Shown here in pieces: positions 7,550-13,037 of a DNA stretch of 15,278 nt; positions within the stretch are counted from its first letter, which is position 1; every line of letters begins with the position of its first letter. The DNA lies in assembly GCA_947258835.1 (NCBI GenBank), contig CAMYJY010000036.1, positions 1 to 15,278 on the forward strand. The letters are read 5' to 3'. Made by a program: the position numbers and the translations under genes. Below the pieces are notes generated by a model. That model did no database searches, was not told the DNA's origin, and worked only from the letters and a program-made list of their open reading frames with translations. This stretch comes from an uncultured Pirellulales bacterium. Its GTDB lineage: Bacteria > Planctomycetota > Planctomycetia > Pirellulales > Lacipirellulaceae.

Positions 7550-7632
7550 AATTTTGAACCACGACGAAACAACGGAAACAACGAATCAACAGTCCAAGGG
7601 TTCAGTCCCTGTTCGTCGTTTCGTCGTGGTTC
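7550..7632 (+). mobile_element. Short (83-bp) internally deleted MITE-like element
   Basis: The left end, AATTTTGAACCACGACG onward, matches the start of the full element at 12724 through the AACGGAAACAACG segment and the following AATCAAC. The right end, AGTCCCTG through CGTCGTGGTTC, matches the other end of the full elements. The central roughly 190 bp, including the internal inverted repeats, is missing. This is a deletion derivative that kept both termini. Confidence 0.85.
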
Positions 7633-7649
7633 CACCTCCAGCGAAGGTG

Positions 7650-7760
7650 GCGTCGGTTGGTGACAGCCTACCCGATCGGACGCAGTCCCCAGAGATTCAC
7701 ATCTTGGGACAAACTCTGCCGGCTCCGCCGACCAGCGAGGGCCGCCCAGCTAGACCACCC
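7650..7760. repeat. Degenerate copy of the nested palindromic element
   Basis: GCGTCGGTTGGTGACAGCC and the following CGGACGCAGTC (about 7650-7687) align with 3583-3619 at most positions. The GGCTCCGCCGACC stretch further on aligns with GGCTGCGCCGCCC near 3702. The inner MITE fragment present in the first copy is absent here. Confidence 0.6.
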
Positions 7761-7896
7761 TCAGGTCGACTGGGATGCCAGAGTAAAACGTCGTGCAGAG
7801 ACCTGCCGACCACCCCCTGGTTGAAAACCTGCGGACACTATGCGAAACTTGAGCCTTCGCTCATAAAAATGCCGTGCAAAATACGGACGCTGCAGT

Positions 7897-8634
7897 ATGC
7901 AAATTTGGCCCGCTATTGACCTCCGGGGCGGTAAATGTGTCCGCCTCCAACAAGGAGACTATCAGCGAGAAACAGTCTTCGCGGAAGACCCCGTGGCCGT
8001 CGCCCGCCAGTTTCAGGCCGCAGGCGCCCAGCACCTGCATCTGGTGGACCTCGACGGGGCCCGCGCCGGTCGACCCGCCAATCTCGACGTCGTGCGCGAG
8101 ATTGTCGCCGCAGTCGAGATGCAGTGTGAATTAGGCGGCGGCATCCGCGACCAGGCCAGTATCGAACAGCTGCTGCAACTCGGCCTCGACCGACTCGTCC
8201 TGGGAACCTCGGCCCTCAAAGCGGCCGACTGGTTTCGAGAAATGTGCACTCAGTTCCCCCACCAACTCGTGCTGGGGATTGATGCCCGCGATGGGCTCGT
8301 CGCCACCGATGGCTGGCTGGAAACCAGCACCACCCCCGCCACCCAACTGGCCGATCAGTTCCGCGATGTCCCGCTGGCGGCAATTGTCTACACCGATATC
8401 GCCACCGATGGCATGCTCCAAGGACCCAATGTGGCCGCCATGGCGGAAATGCAAAAACACGTGTCCGTGCCGGTCGTGGCCTCGGGAGGCGTGACCACCA
8501 CCGCGGATGTGAGCCAGCTGGCAGCCGCCGGATTGGCCGGTGCCATCATTGGTCGCTCACTGTACGAAGGAAAAATCAACCTACCAGCAGCTCTTACAGC
8601 CGTTGCACACCCTGCCAGGAGTCCTCATGCCTAA
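7897..8634 (+). CDS. hisA: Phosphoribosylformimino-5-aminoimidazole carboxamide ribotide isomerase HisA
   Basis: HisA is a TIM-barrel isomerase opening the ribose ring of ProFAR in histidine synthesis. The 245-residue protein has Asp8 in PAIDLRGGKCVRL (the catalytic acid), LVDLDGA at 49-55, a phosphate-binding GGGIR at 80-84, the second catalytic aspartate Asp129 in GIDARDG, YTDIATDGM at 165-173, and the second phosphate site ASGGV at 195-199. HisF shares the fold, but the ETSTTPATQLA region and YTDIATDGM are HisA-like. The ATG at 7897 gives the normal N-terminus. The last eight bases overlap the start of the EF-G-like gene (ATGCCTAA contains both start and stop), suggesting translational coupling. 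Confidence 0.95.
   Translation: MQIWPAIDLRGGKCVRLQQGDYQRETVFAEDPVAVARQFQAAGAQHLHLVDLDGARAGRPANLDVVREIVAAVEMQCELGGGIRDQASIEQLLQLGLDRLVLGTSALKAADWFREMCTQFPHQLVLGIDARDGLVATDGWLETSTTPATQLADQFRDVPLAAIVYTDIATDGMLQGPNVAAMAEMQKHVSVPVVASGGVTTTADVSQLAAAGLAGAIIGRSLYEGKINLPAALTAVAHPARSPHA
8617..8621 (+). promoter_or_regulatory. Shine-Dalgarno site of the EF-G-like gene inside hisA
   Basis: AGGAG lies five bases before the ATG at 8627, inside the final codons of hisA. It decides the start of the downstream gene over an in-frame GTG at 8540 that would add 29 unrelated residues. Its position supports coupling to hisA translation. Confidence 0.85.
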
Positions 8635-10717
8635 ACCTGTGGAAGATATTCGGAACATCGCGGTCTGCGGTCATGGCGGTGCCGGAAAAACGACTCTGAT
8701 CGATCAACTCTTGGTACACAGTGGTGCCGTCACCAGCAAGCCGGATGTCGACGCAGGCACCAGTATTTGCGATTTTGACGAAGAAGAAAAACACCACAAA
8801 CACTCCATCGAAGCAACCGTGGTCCACCTCGAGCATGCAGGCAAGCATCTCAACCTCATCGATACGCCCGGCTATCCCGATCTGGTAGGCCAAATGATTG
8901 GCTCCCTCCAAGCCGTGGAAACGGCACTCGTAGTCATCGACGCCCATGCCGGCATTAAAGTCAACACCCGACGCGCTTGGGACGAAGCCGGCCAGGCCGG
9001 TTGTGGACGGATCCTGGTGCTGAATAAACTCGATACCGACAATATCGATTTCCCGGCCCTGATCCAATCCATCCAAGAAGTCTTTGGAAACGGCTGTACC
9101 CTGCTCAACGTGCCGCTGGGAATCAACGGTTCCCTCCGCGGAGTCGCCAGCACCCTCCACGTCCCCGACGATACGACCGATGCGGTCGTTGATCCGTCCA
9201 CCATCCATGAAACCCTCATCGAATCCATCATCGAGGTCGATGAAAACGCGCTGGAACGCTACTTCGAAGGTGAACTGCCCACCCCCGCCGAACTCAACCA
9301 ACTCCTGGTGCAGGCCATCGCCGCAGGAAGCCTCACCCCCATCGTCTGTATCTCATCCAAAACGGGCGCGGGTCTCCCCGAACTGCTGGACACCCTCGCC
9401 AGCGCCGCCCTCCCCCCGACTGCGAAACCACGGACGGGCACCCAAGCAGGAACGGAAATCCCACTCCCGCCCGACGCCTCCGCTCCCCTGGCAGCCCAGG
9501 TCTTTAAAACCCGCATCGACCCCTTCGTGCAACGACTCAGCTTCATCCGAGTCTTCTCGGGAACACTCCCCAAAGATACCACCGTGGCCTCTCCCGCAGC
9601 TCGCAAAGGGATTAAATTGGGGCCGCTGCTGGCCGTACAGGCCAACGAAACCAGCCCCGTAGAACAAGCAGGCCCGGGAGAAATTGTGGCCGTCGCCAAG
9701 TGCGAAGAACTGCATACAGGCACCTCCCTCGGCGAAATAGAAATTCCTCCCATCCGTTTCCCCACCCCCATGGTAGGACTGGCCGTCGCCCCCCACGCCC
9801 GCGGTGACGAAGCCAAACTCTCCGTGGCCCTCCACAAAATTACCGAAGAAGATCCCACCCTCCACCTGGACCACGACCCGGAAACCAAGGAGATGGTGCT
9901 GACCGGCATGAGCGAGTTGCATCTCACGTTGATTCGGGAACGGATCAAACGCCGTGACAAAGTCGAGATGGACACGCACGAACCCAAAATCCCCTACCGC
10001 GAAACAATCCAGGCCAACGCCGAAGGTAGCTACCGCCACAAAAAACAATCGGGCGGAGCCGGACAGTTTGCCGAAGTCCATGCTCGGATCTATCCCTTCC
10101 CCGAAGGTACCGATCCCGAGGAATTCGCCACCAAGGCCCGTTTCCCCCAACTGAAAGGCTCGCACTACCACGAAAAAAATAATTTCCTCTGGGTCGATTC
10201 GGTGGTCGGTGGATCCATCCCCGGCAACTTCATGCCCGCAGTGGAAAAAGGATTTTTAGCACGACTCCGGCAAGGCGTGGTGGCTGGCTATCCCGTGCAA
10301 AACGTGTGCGTCGAAGTCCATTACGGCAAAGATCACCCCGTCGATAGTAACGAAACGGCCTTCAAGATGGCCGCCAGTAAGGTCTTCGCGCAAATTTTCA
10401 AAGAAGCCAAACCGGCCCTCCTGGAACCGGTGGTCAATCTGCATATCACCGTGCCCAGCGACAACGTGGGCGATGTCTCCAGTGATCTCTCCGGCCGCCG
10501 CGGTCAAATGGTAGGCATGGAACAAGCCGGAGGAGGCCTCACCACCGTCGAGGCCAAGGCCCCCCTGGCCGAAGTCTCGACCTACGCCCGCACCCTCTCC
10601 TCCATGACCGGAGGGCAGGGCAGCTACACCATGGAATTTTCTCATTACGAGATCGTACCCGGCAACGTCCAACAAGAAATCATCGCCCAAGCCAAACTAA
10701 AAGAAGAAGAAGACTAG
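8627..10717 (+). CDS. Elongation factor G-like translational GTPase (EF-G2/FusA2 type)
   Basis: A 696-residue five-domain translational GTPase. The G domain has G1 GHGGAGKT (15-22), G3 DTPGYPD (79-85), G4 NKLD (133-136) and an SSK-type G5 (243-245). In canonical EF-G, G1 is AHIDAGKT and G3 is DTPGHVD, whose His drives GTP hydrolysis; here that position is Tyr83, and the RGITI switch is replaced by KHSIEATV (58-65). This pattern fits the EF-G2/FusA2 paralogue branch, whose cellular role is poorly settled, and not the housekeeping fusA. The C-terminal half has recognisable domains III to V, including GGAGQFAEV and a final SHYEIVPGNVQQEII. It overlaps hisA by 8 bp with a good ribosome site. A short GC hairpin with Ts follows. 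Confidence 0.9.
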   Translation: MPKPVEDIRNIAVCGHGGAGKTTLIDQLLVHSGAVTSKPDVDAGTSICDFDEEEKHHKHSIEATVVHLEHAGKHLNLIDTPGYPDLVGQMIGSLQAVETALVVIDAHAGIKVNTRRAWDEAGQAGCGRILVLNKLDTDNIDFPALIQSIQEVFGNGCTLLNVPLGINGSLRGVASTLHVPDDTTDAVVDPSTIHETLIESIIEVDENALERYFEGELPTPAELNQLLVQAIAAGSLTPIVCISSKTGAGLPELLDTLASAALPPTAKPRTGTQAGTEIPLPPDASAPLAAQVFKTRIDPFVQRLSFIRVFSGTLPKDTTVASPAARKGIKLGPLLAVQANETSPVEQAGPGEIVAVAKCEELHTGTSLGEIEIPPIRFPTPMVGLAVAPHARGDEAKLSVALHKITEEDPTLHLDHDPETKEMVLTGMSELHLTLIRERIKRRDKVEMDTHEPKIPYRETIQANAEGSYRHKKQSGGAGQFAEVHARIYPFPEGTDPEEFATKARFPQLKGSHYHEKNNFLWVDSVVGGSIPGNFMPAVEKGFLARLRQGVVAGYPVQNVCVEVHYGKDHPVDSNETAFKMAASKVFAQIFKEAKPALLEPVVNLHITVPSDNVGDVSSDLSGRRGQMVGMEQAGGGLTTVEAKAPLAEVSTYARTLSSMTGGQGSYTMEFSHYEIVPGNVQQEIIAQAKLKEEED

Positions 10718-10726
10718 GGGCGGGGC

Positions 10727-10743
10727 GGCGGTGGCCGCCTTTT
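10727..10743 (+). terminator. Possible intrinsic terminator after the EF-G-like gene
   Basis: GGCGG (10727-10731), loop TGG, CCGCC (10735-10739), then TTTT. The stem is only five base pairs but GC-only, and it begins ten bases after the stop codon. The Ts also belong to the first unit of the 57-bp tandem repeat, so the function is uncertain. Confidence 0.4.
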
Positions 10744-10853
10744 ATGCGAGCTGCCGCTCGGATAATACTGGCCCGCTCCCGTTGGTCGCTGGTATCTTTT
10801 ATGCGAGCTGCCGCTCGGATGGCACGGGCCCGCTCCCGTTGGTCGCTGGTACT
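10740..10853. repeat. Two tandem copies of a 57-bp repeat
   Basis: Unit 1 is 10740-10796 and unit 2 is 10797-10853. They differ mainly in a seven-base segment (AATACTG against GGCACGG) and the last few bases. Each contains the small palindrome GAGCTGCCGCTC and the phrase CCCGTTGGTCGCTGG. Partial relatives lie at 11303-11333, 11438-11450 and, more degenerate, about 12060-12095, so it is a dispersed family in this region. Confidence 0.9.
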
Positions 10854-10898
10854 CTAGGGGAAATCATGTATCCGCTCGGTAAGTACTGGGGGGCGGGG

Positions 10899-11302
10899 CC
10901 AAGCCTGTTCGGCACGAGATTTGGGCAACCGTCTGCGTGCACCGACAGCAATTCACTCTCTTCTCAGTCTTTCCTGTGGTAGCAAATGAACCACGACGAA
11001 ACAACGCAACGACGAACAGGGACTTAATTTTTTCGTAATCCTTCAGCCATCTGCAGTAGGCAGGTCGTAAGAGCAACTGCCATCGTACGTTACGTCCTTT
11101 GCCAGCTAGCCCTTCGAAGTGACTCTCAGGATTCAACATATCCTCAAAGGGCAGTTGCACTTACAACCGATCTTTCGAGCAGGCTGCGTCATTTGGCTGA
11201 ATAGTAACAATTTTTCGTTGATTGATTCGTTGTTTCCGTTGTTTCGTCGTGGTTCAAAATTTTCTGCTACTCGCCAACAAGTTTTGTGCCGAACAGGATT
11301 GG
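10899..11302. repeat. 17-bp inverted repeat pair flanking the MITE-like element
   Basis: CCAAGCCTGTTCGGCAC at 10899-10915 and GTGCCGAACAGGATTGG at 11286-11302 are reverse complements at 16 of 17 positions. They bracket the MITE-like element with about 72 bp on the left and 25 bp on the right. Confidence 0.7.
10988..11261 (-). mobile_element. MITE-like palindromic element, copy A
   Basis: The element is bounded by a perfect 19-bp terminal inverted repeat (10988-11006 and 11237-11255, GAACCACGACGAAACAACG). A further conserved AATTTT lies outside one end (11256-11261 as its complement). A second inverted pair of 19 bp sits inside at 11063-11081 and 11150-11168. Its reverse complement aligns with copy B (12724-13015); over the roughly 180-bp core I count about eight differences, with length differences near both ends. 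No transposase is encoded, so it would be non-autonomous. No certain target duplication is visible. Confidence 0.85.
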
Positions 11303-11411
11303 GAGCTGCCGCTCGGATGGCACTGGTCCGCTCTGTAAGTGTCGGAGGGGCCTCAACTTACAACAGGGGCCCGCCAGCAGTGCAAACGCTGGCCAAAAAT
11401 CACATCATAAA

Positions 11412-11436
11412 TCTCACATCTAACATCTCACATCTC
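11412..11436. repeat. Degenerate heptamer array related to the mutL leader repeat
   Basis: Three heptamers TCTCACA, TCTAACA, TCTCACA followed by a partial TCTC, the same unit and the same truncation as the array at 1-123. Here it lies between a 57-bp-family fragment and non-coding sequence, with no gene start next to it. Confidence 0.85.
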
Positions 11437-11497
11437 CCCCGTTGGTCGCTAGAATCCGGAAAAACATCAAAATCCACACCGCCTGCAGCACAGATTG

Positions 11498-11519
11498 GGG
11501 AAAACGCTTGCGTTTTCCC
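11498..11519. repeat. Perfect 10-bp-arm palindrome
   Basis: GGGAAAACGC (11498-11507) and GCGTTTTCCC (11510-11519) are exact reverse complements around TT. No T-run follows on either strand, so it is not a typical terminator. It could be an operator or a small repeat; no copy was seen elsewhere in the window. Confidence 0.75.
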
Positions 11520-11617
11520 GCAACATGCCTTATATTTTTCGATGCCATGATGAATCGTGGCGAGCAGTGACAAACTGGCAGTAGTGCGGGGTTCGTAACG
11601 TAAACTGGCAGCAATTC

Positions 11618-11677
11618 GGTTTGTTGACAGTTTGGTTTGTCGACGGTTTGGTTTGTTGACAGTTTAGTTTTTGACAG
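11618..11677. repeat. 16-bp tandem repeat upstream of the cold-shock gene, each unit with TTGACA or a close variant
   Basis: Units GGTTTGTTGACAGTTT (11618-11633), GGTTTGTCGACGGTTT (11634-11649) and GGTTTGTTGACAGTTT (11650-11665) are followed by a shortened unit AGTTTTTGACAG (11666-11677). TTGACA, the -35 consensus of housekeeping sigma, occurs in three of the four. No good -10 hexamer lies 16-18 bases downstream of any, so they may be binding sites for a regulator. The array ends about 150 bp before the start codon. Confidence 0.8.
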
Positions 11678-11818
11678 AACCCGACTGACGTTTTTTGGTA
11701 TTCTGCTCCAATTTTTTTCCGTGTCGGTGTTGGCTACAAGGGCAAAATTTTCGGACTCGATAATGTAGTTCCAGATAATTTGGCTCGCAAGCGGCGCCAC
11801 CTAAGTTTTAGTTTTTGT

Positions 11819-11823
11819 GGAGG
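11819..11823 (+). promoter_or_regulatory. Strong Shine-Dalgarno site of the cold-shock gene
   Basis: GGAGG lies five bases before the ATG at 11829. It is stronger than the sites of most other genes in the window and fixes the start at 11829, against an in-frame GTG at 11817 that overlaps it. Confidence 0.85.
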
Positions 11824-11828
11824 CAGCA

Positions 11829-12038
11829 ATGCCAGAAGGTAAGATTAAGAAGTTACTGTCGGATAAGGGTTTTGGTTTCATCGAAGGAGATCGGGGCGAC
11901 TTGTTTTTCCATCACTCGGAGGTGCAAGGTACAACCATCGAGCAGATGAGCGAAGGTCAAAATGTCTCTTATGAGATCGGTCAAGGCAAAAAGGGCCCTT
12001 GCGCCGTTTCAGTACAGCTCATGGAACAAACCGCCTAG
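11829..12038 (+). CDS. Cold-shock domain protein (CspA family)
   Basis: A 69-residue single-domain OB-fold protein expected to bind single-stranded RNA or DNA and melt RNA structure. Both nucleic-acid motifs are visible: RNP1 as KGFGFIE (13-19) and RNP2 as DLFFHHSEV (24-32), a variant of the usual DVFVHFS. The length is typical of the family. The gene has a strong ribosome site, a non-coding upstream region containing a 16-bp tandem repeat, and a clear intrinsic terminator about 180 bases after the stop, so it is probably transcribed alone. It lies between two inverted copies of the MITE-like element. The domain is too conserved to say whether it is cold-induced or constitutive. Confidence 0.93.
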   Translation: MPEGKIKKLLSDKGFGFIEGDRGDLFFHHSEVQGTTIEQMSEGQNVSYEIGQGKKGPCAVSVQLMEQTA

Positions 12039-12354
12039 AGACGGCACGGTCTGCTCTCTCTCATTGGCCGCTTTCATTGGCTGCTCCCGTTGGGCGCTCA
12101 AGCTTGTGCACGCGTCGGAGGTTCCCGTACTTCGGAGGCCTTCCCCGCGTCACACCCGAGGAGTGTACGGCAGCGCAAAAAGATGGCGCCACGAGACGGT
12201 TTTGATGACATGTAACAGGCGTCCTTTGATCTCATGATCAAAGGACGCTTTTTTTGCCCCCCCAATAAAAAAAGTTGGCTGCGCAAAAAATCACGTCCGT
12301 CCACCACGCGGTACCGGGCAGACGAATAAATGGCCATGGGCTAAACTGGGATGC
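12039..12354. other. Non-coding stretch after the cold-shock gene
   Basis: This 316-bp stretch carries a degenerate relative of the 57-bp repeat (about 12060-12095), the terminator at 12219-12255, and AT-rich sequence before the hydrolase relic that may hold its old promoter. The roughly 180 nucleotides between the csp stop codon and the terminator have small hairpins but match no RNA family I recognise. Confidence 0.6.
12219..12255 (+). terminator. Strong intrinsic terminator
   Basis: GCGTCCTTTGATC (12219-12231), loop TCAT, GATCAAAGGACGC (12236-12248), followed by seven Ts (12249-12255). The 13-bp stem is perfect. The T-run is on the + strand only, so it ends transcription coming from the cold-shock gene. 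Confidence 0.95.
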
Positions 12355-12661
12355 ATGTCCCATAAACCCGCATTCCTCACCCGCTACTCGGCATCATTCT
12401 CCTTTGTAGGGTTGGTCTTCGCCGGGTTATTTTTCGCCGGTTCGCTGTCACCCTCTCTGCTCCCTCGGCATTTTGGAATGGTATCCCCTGGTTACTTTTC
12501 TGCAGGTGGCCTTTGATCTGCCCATGGCTACCAGCGTACCGATCGGATACGGTCATAATTACTCCCCCGCAGGCTACCTCCATGCCTGGATCGCAGTGAC
12601 GGATGTCCAAGATTGGGGACCCAATGAAACCAAACGTTTGTTACAAGCCCTGGCCCAGTAG
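12355..12661 (+). pseudogene. Deletion-fused relic of an alpha/beta-hydrolase-family membrane protein gene (Abhydrolase_9 type)
   Basis: Two fragments of one protein family lie back to back in different frames. From the ATG at 12355 the frame reads a start with a hydrophobic segment ending in FFAGSLSPSLLPR, the characteristic N-terminal membrane region of this family, and stops at 12516 after 53 codons. From about 12473, one frame over, the sequence reads WYPLVTFLQVAFDLP, then GHNYSP and a final DWGPNETKRLL, the usual C-terminal end with its catalytic-region His, stopping at 12661. The middle of the protein, normally several hundred residues with the nucleophile, is missing. The simplest reading is one large internal deletion with loss of frame near 12465-12480. 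Family assignment is from memory of the motifs. Confidence 0.75.
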
Positions 12662-13037
12662 GACGGCAGAGGCGGCCCTAGGCTTGCACTGGGGCCCGCC
12701 ACAATCCTGTCTTGTTTGCTGAGAATTTTGAACCACGACGAAACAACGGAAACAACGTCTACCACGAATCAACAAACGAGAAAAATGGTTACTATTCAGC
12801 CAAATGACGCAGCCTACTCGAAAGATCGGTCGTAAGTGCAACTGCCCCTTAAGGATATGTTTAATCCTTAGAGTCACTTCGAAGGGCTAGCTGGCAAAGG
12901 ACGTAACGTAGGATGGCAGTTGCTCTTACGACCTGCCTACTGCAGATGGCTGAAGTATTACGAAAAATGAAAAAAATAAGTCCCTGCTCGTCGTCGCGTT
13001 GTTTCGTTGTGGTTCCTTGTTAGGAGGTACTCTAGGA
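12662..13037. repeat. Gap between the hydrolase relic and the CPXCG gene, mostly MITE-like copy B
   Basis: The gap consists of about 60 bp of unassigned sequence, the MITE-like element at 12724-13015, and 22 bp leading into the CPXCG start, which contain GGAGG at 13023-13027. No gene is supported; an open frame on the opposite strand (12641-12877) is partly MITE sequence and has a counterpart in copy A. Confidence 0.8.
12724..13015 (+). mobile_element. MITE-like palindromic element, copy B
   Basis: Terminal inverted repeats at 12730-12748 and 12997-13015 match at 18 of 19 positions, and AATTTT precedes the left end, as in the other copies. The internal inverted pair is 12828-12846 and 12915-12933 (18 of 19). 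Orientation is opposite to copy A. Near the left end it has a nine-base insertion relative to copy A, and near the right end a longer A-rich tract. The right end lies 22 bases upstream of the CPXCG gene, so any promoter of that gene is inside or overlaps the element. Confidence 0.85.

Larger units (their letters stand above)
7500..7896. repeat. Repeat-bearing insert between hisH and hisA
   Basis: This 397-bp stretch has no convincing gene. It contains a short deletion derivative of the MITE-like family (7550-7632), a hairpin CCACCT/AGGTGG (7632-7637 and 7645-7650), and a degenerate copy of the palindromic element seen at 3589-3733. The remainder up to the hisA start is AT-richer near 7800-7890 and could hold a promoter, but no clear -35/-10 pair stands out. 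An open frame at 7554-7919 starts inside the repeat and has no recognisable domain. Confidence 0.8.
10718..11828. repeat. Gene-free 1.1-kb repeat cluster between the EF-G-like and cold-shock genes
   Basis: This long stretch holds no convincing gene. From left to right: a possible terminator, two tandem 57-bp repeats (10740-10853), one arm of an inverted repeat (10899-10915), a MITE-like element (10988-11261), the other inverted-repeat arm (11286-11302), a partial copy of the 57-bp family (11303-11333), a degenerate heptamer array (11412-11436), a perfect palindrome (11498-11519), and a 16-bp tandem repeat (11618-11677) before the cold-shock gene. Open frames inside it trace to repeats whose lengths are multiples of three or to the MITE-like sequence. 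Confidence 0.8.

Noticed and set aside
8540..8626. A longer EF-G-like protein starting at GTG 8540
   Set aside because: The 29 extra residues are hisA sequence in another frame. The ATG at 8627 has a proper ribosome site and the family N-terminus.
10731..10982. An 83-codon frame after the EF-G-like gene with an internal protein repeat
   Set aside because: The apparent 19-residue repeat comes from the 57-bp DNA repeat, whose length is a multiple of three. There is no ribosome site or domain.
11119..11550. A frame starting VTLRIQHILKGQLHL in MITE copy A, with a similar one in copy B (12641-12877, minus strand)
   Set aside because: The frame is shared because the DNA is shared. It runs out of the element into unrelated sequence in each copy, and the opposite-strand frame, open in copy A, has stops in copy B. 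No domain was recognised.
11656..11704. A sigma-70 promoter formed by TTGACA in the 16-bp repeats with TATTCT downstream
   Set aside because: From the last TTGACA (11671-11676) the spacer would be 22 bases, outside the working range, so no specific promoter is claimed.
12999..13037. An upstream TTG start for the CPXCG protein inside the MITE-like element
   Set aside because: The added residues are encoded by the element's terminal repeat, and the family protein begins near the ATG at 13038.
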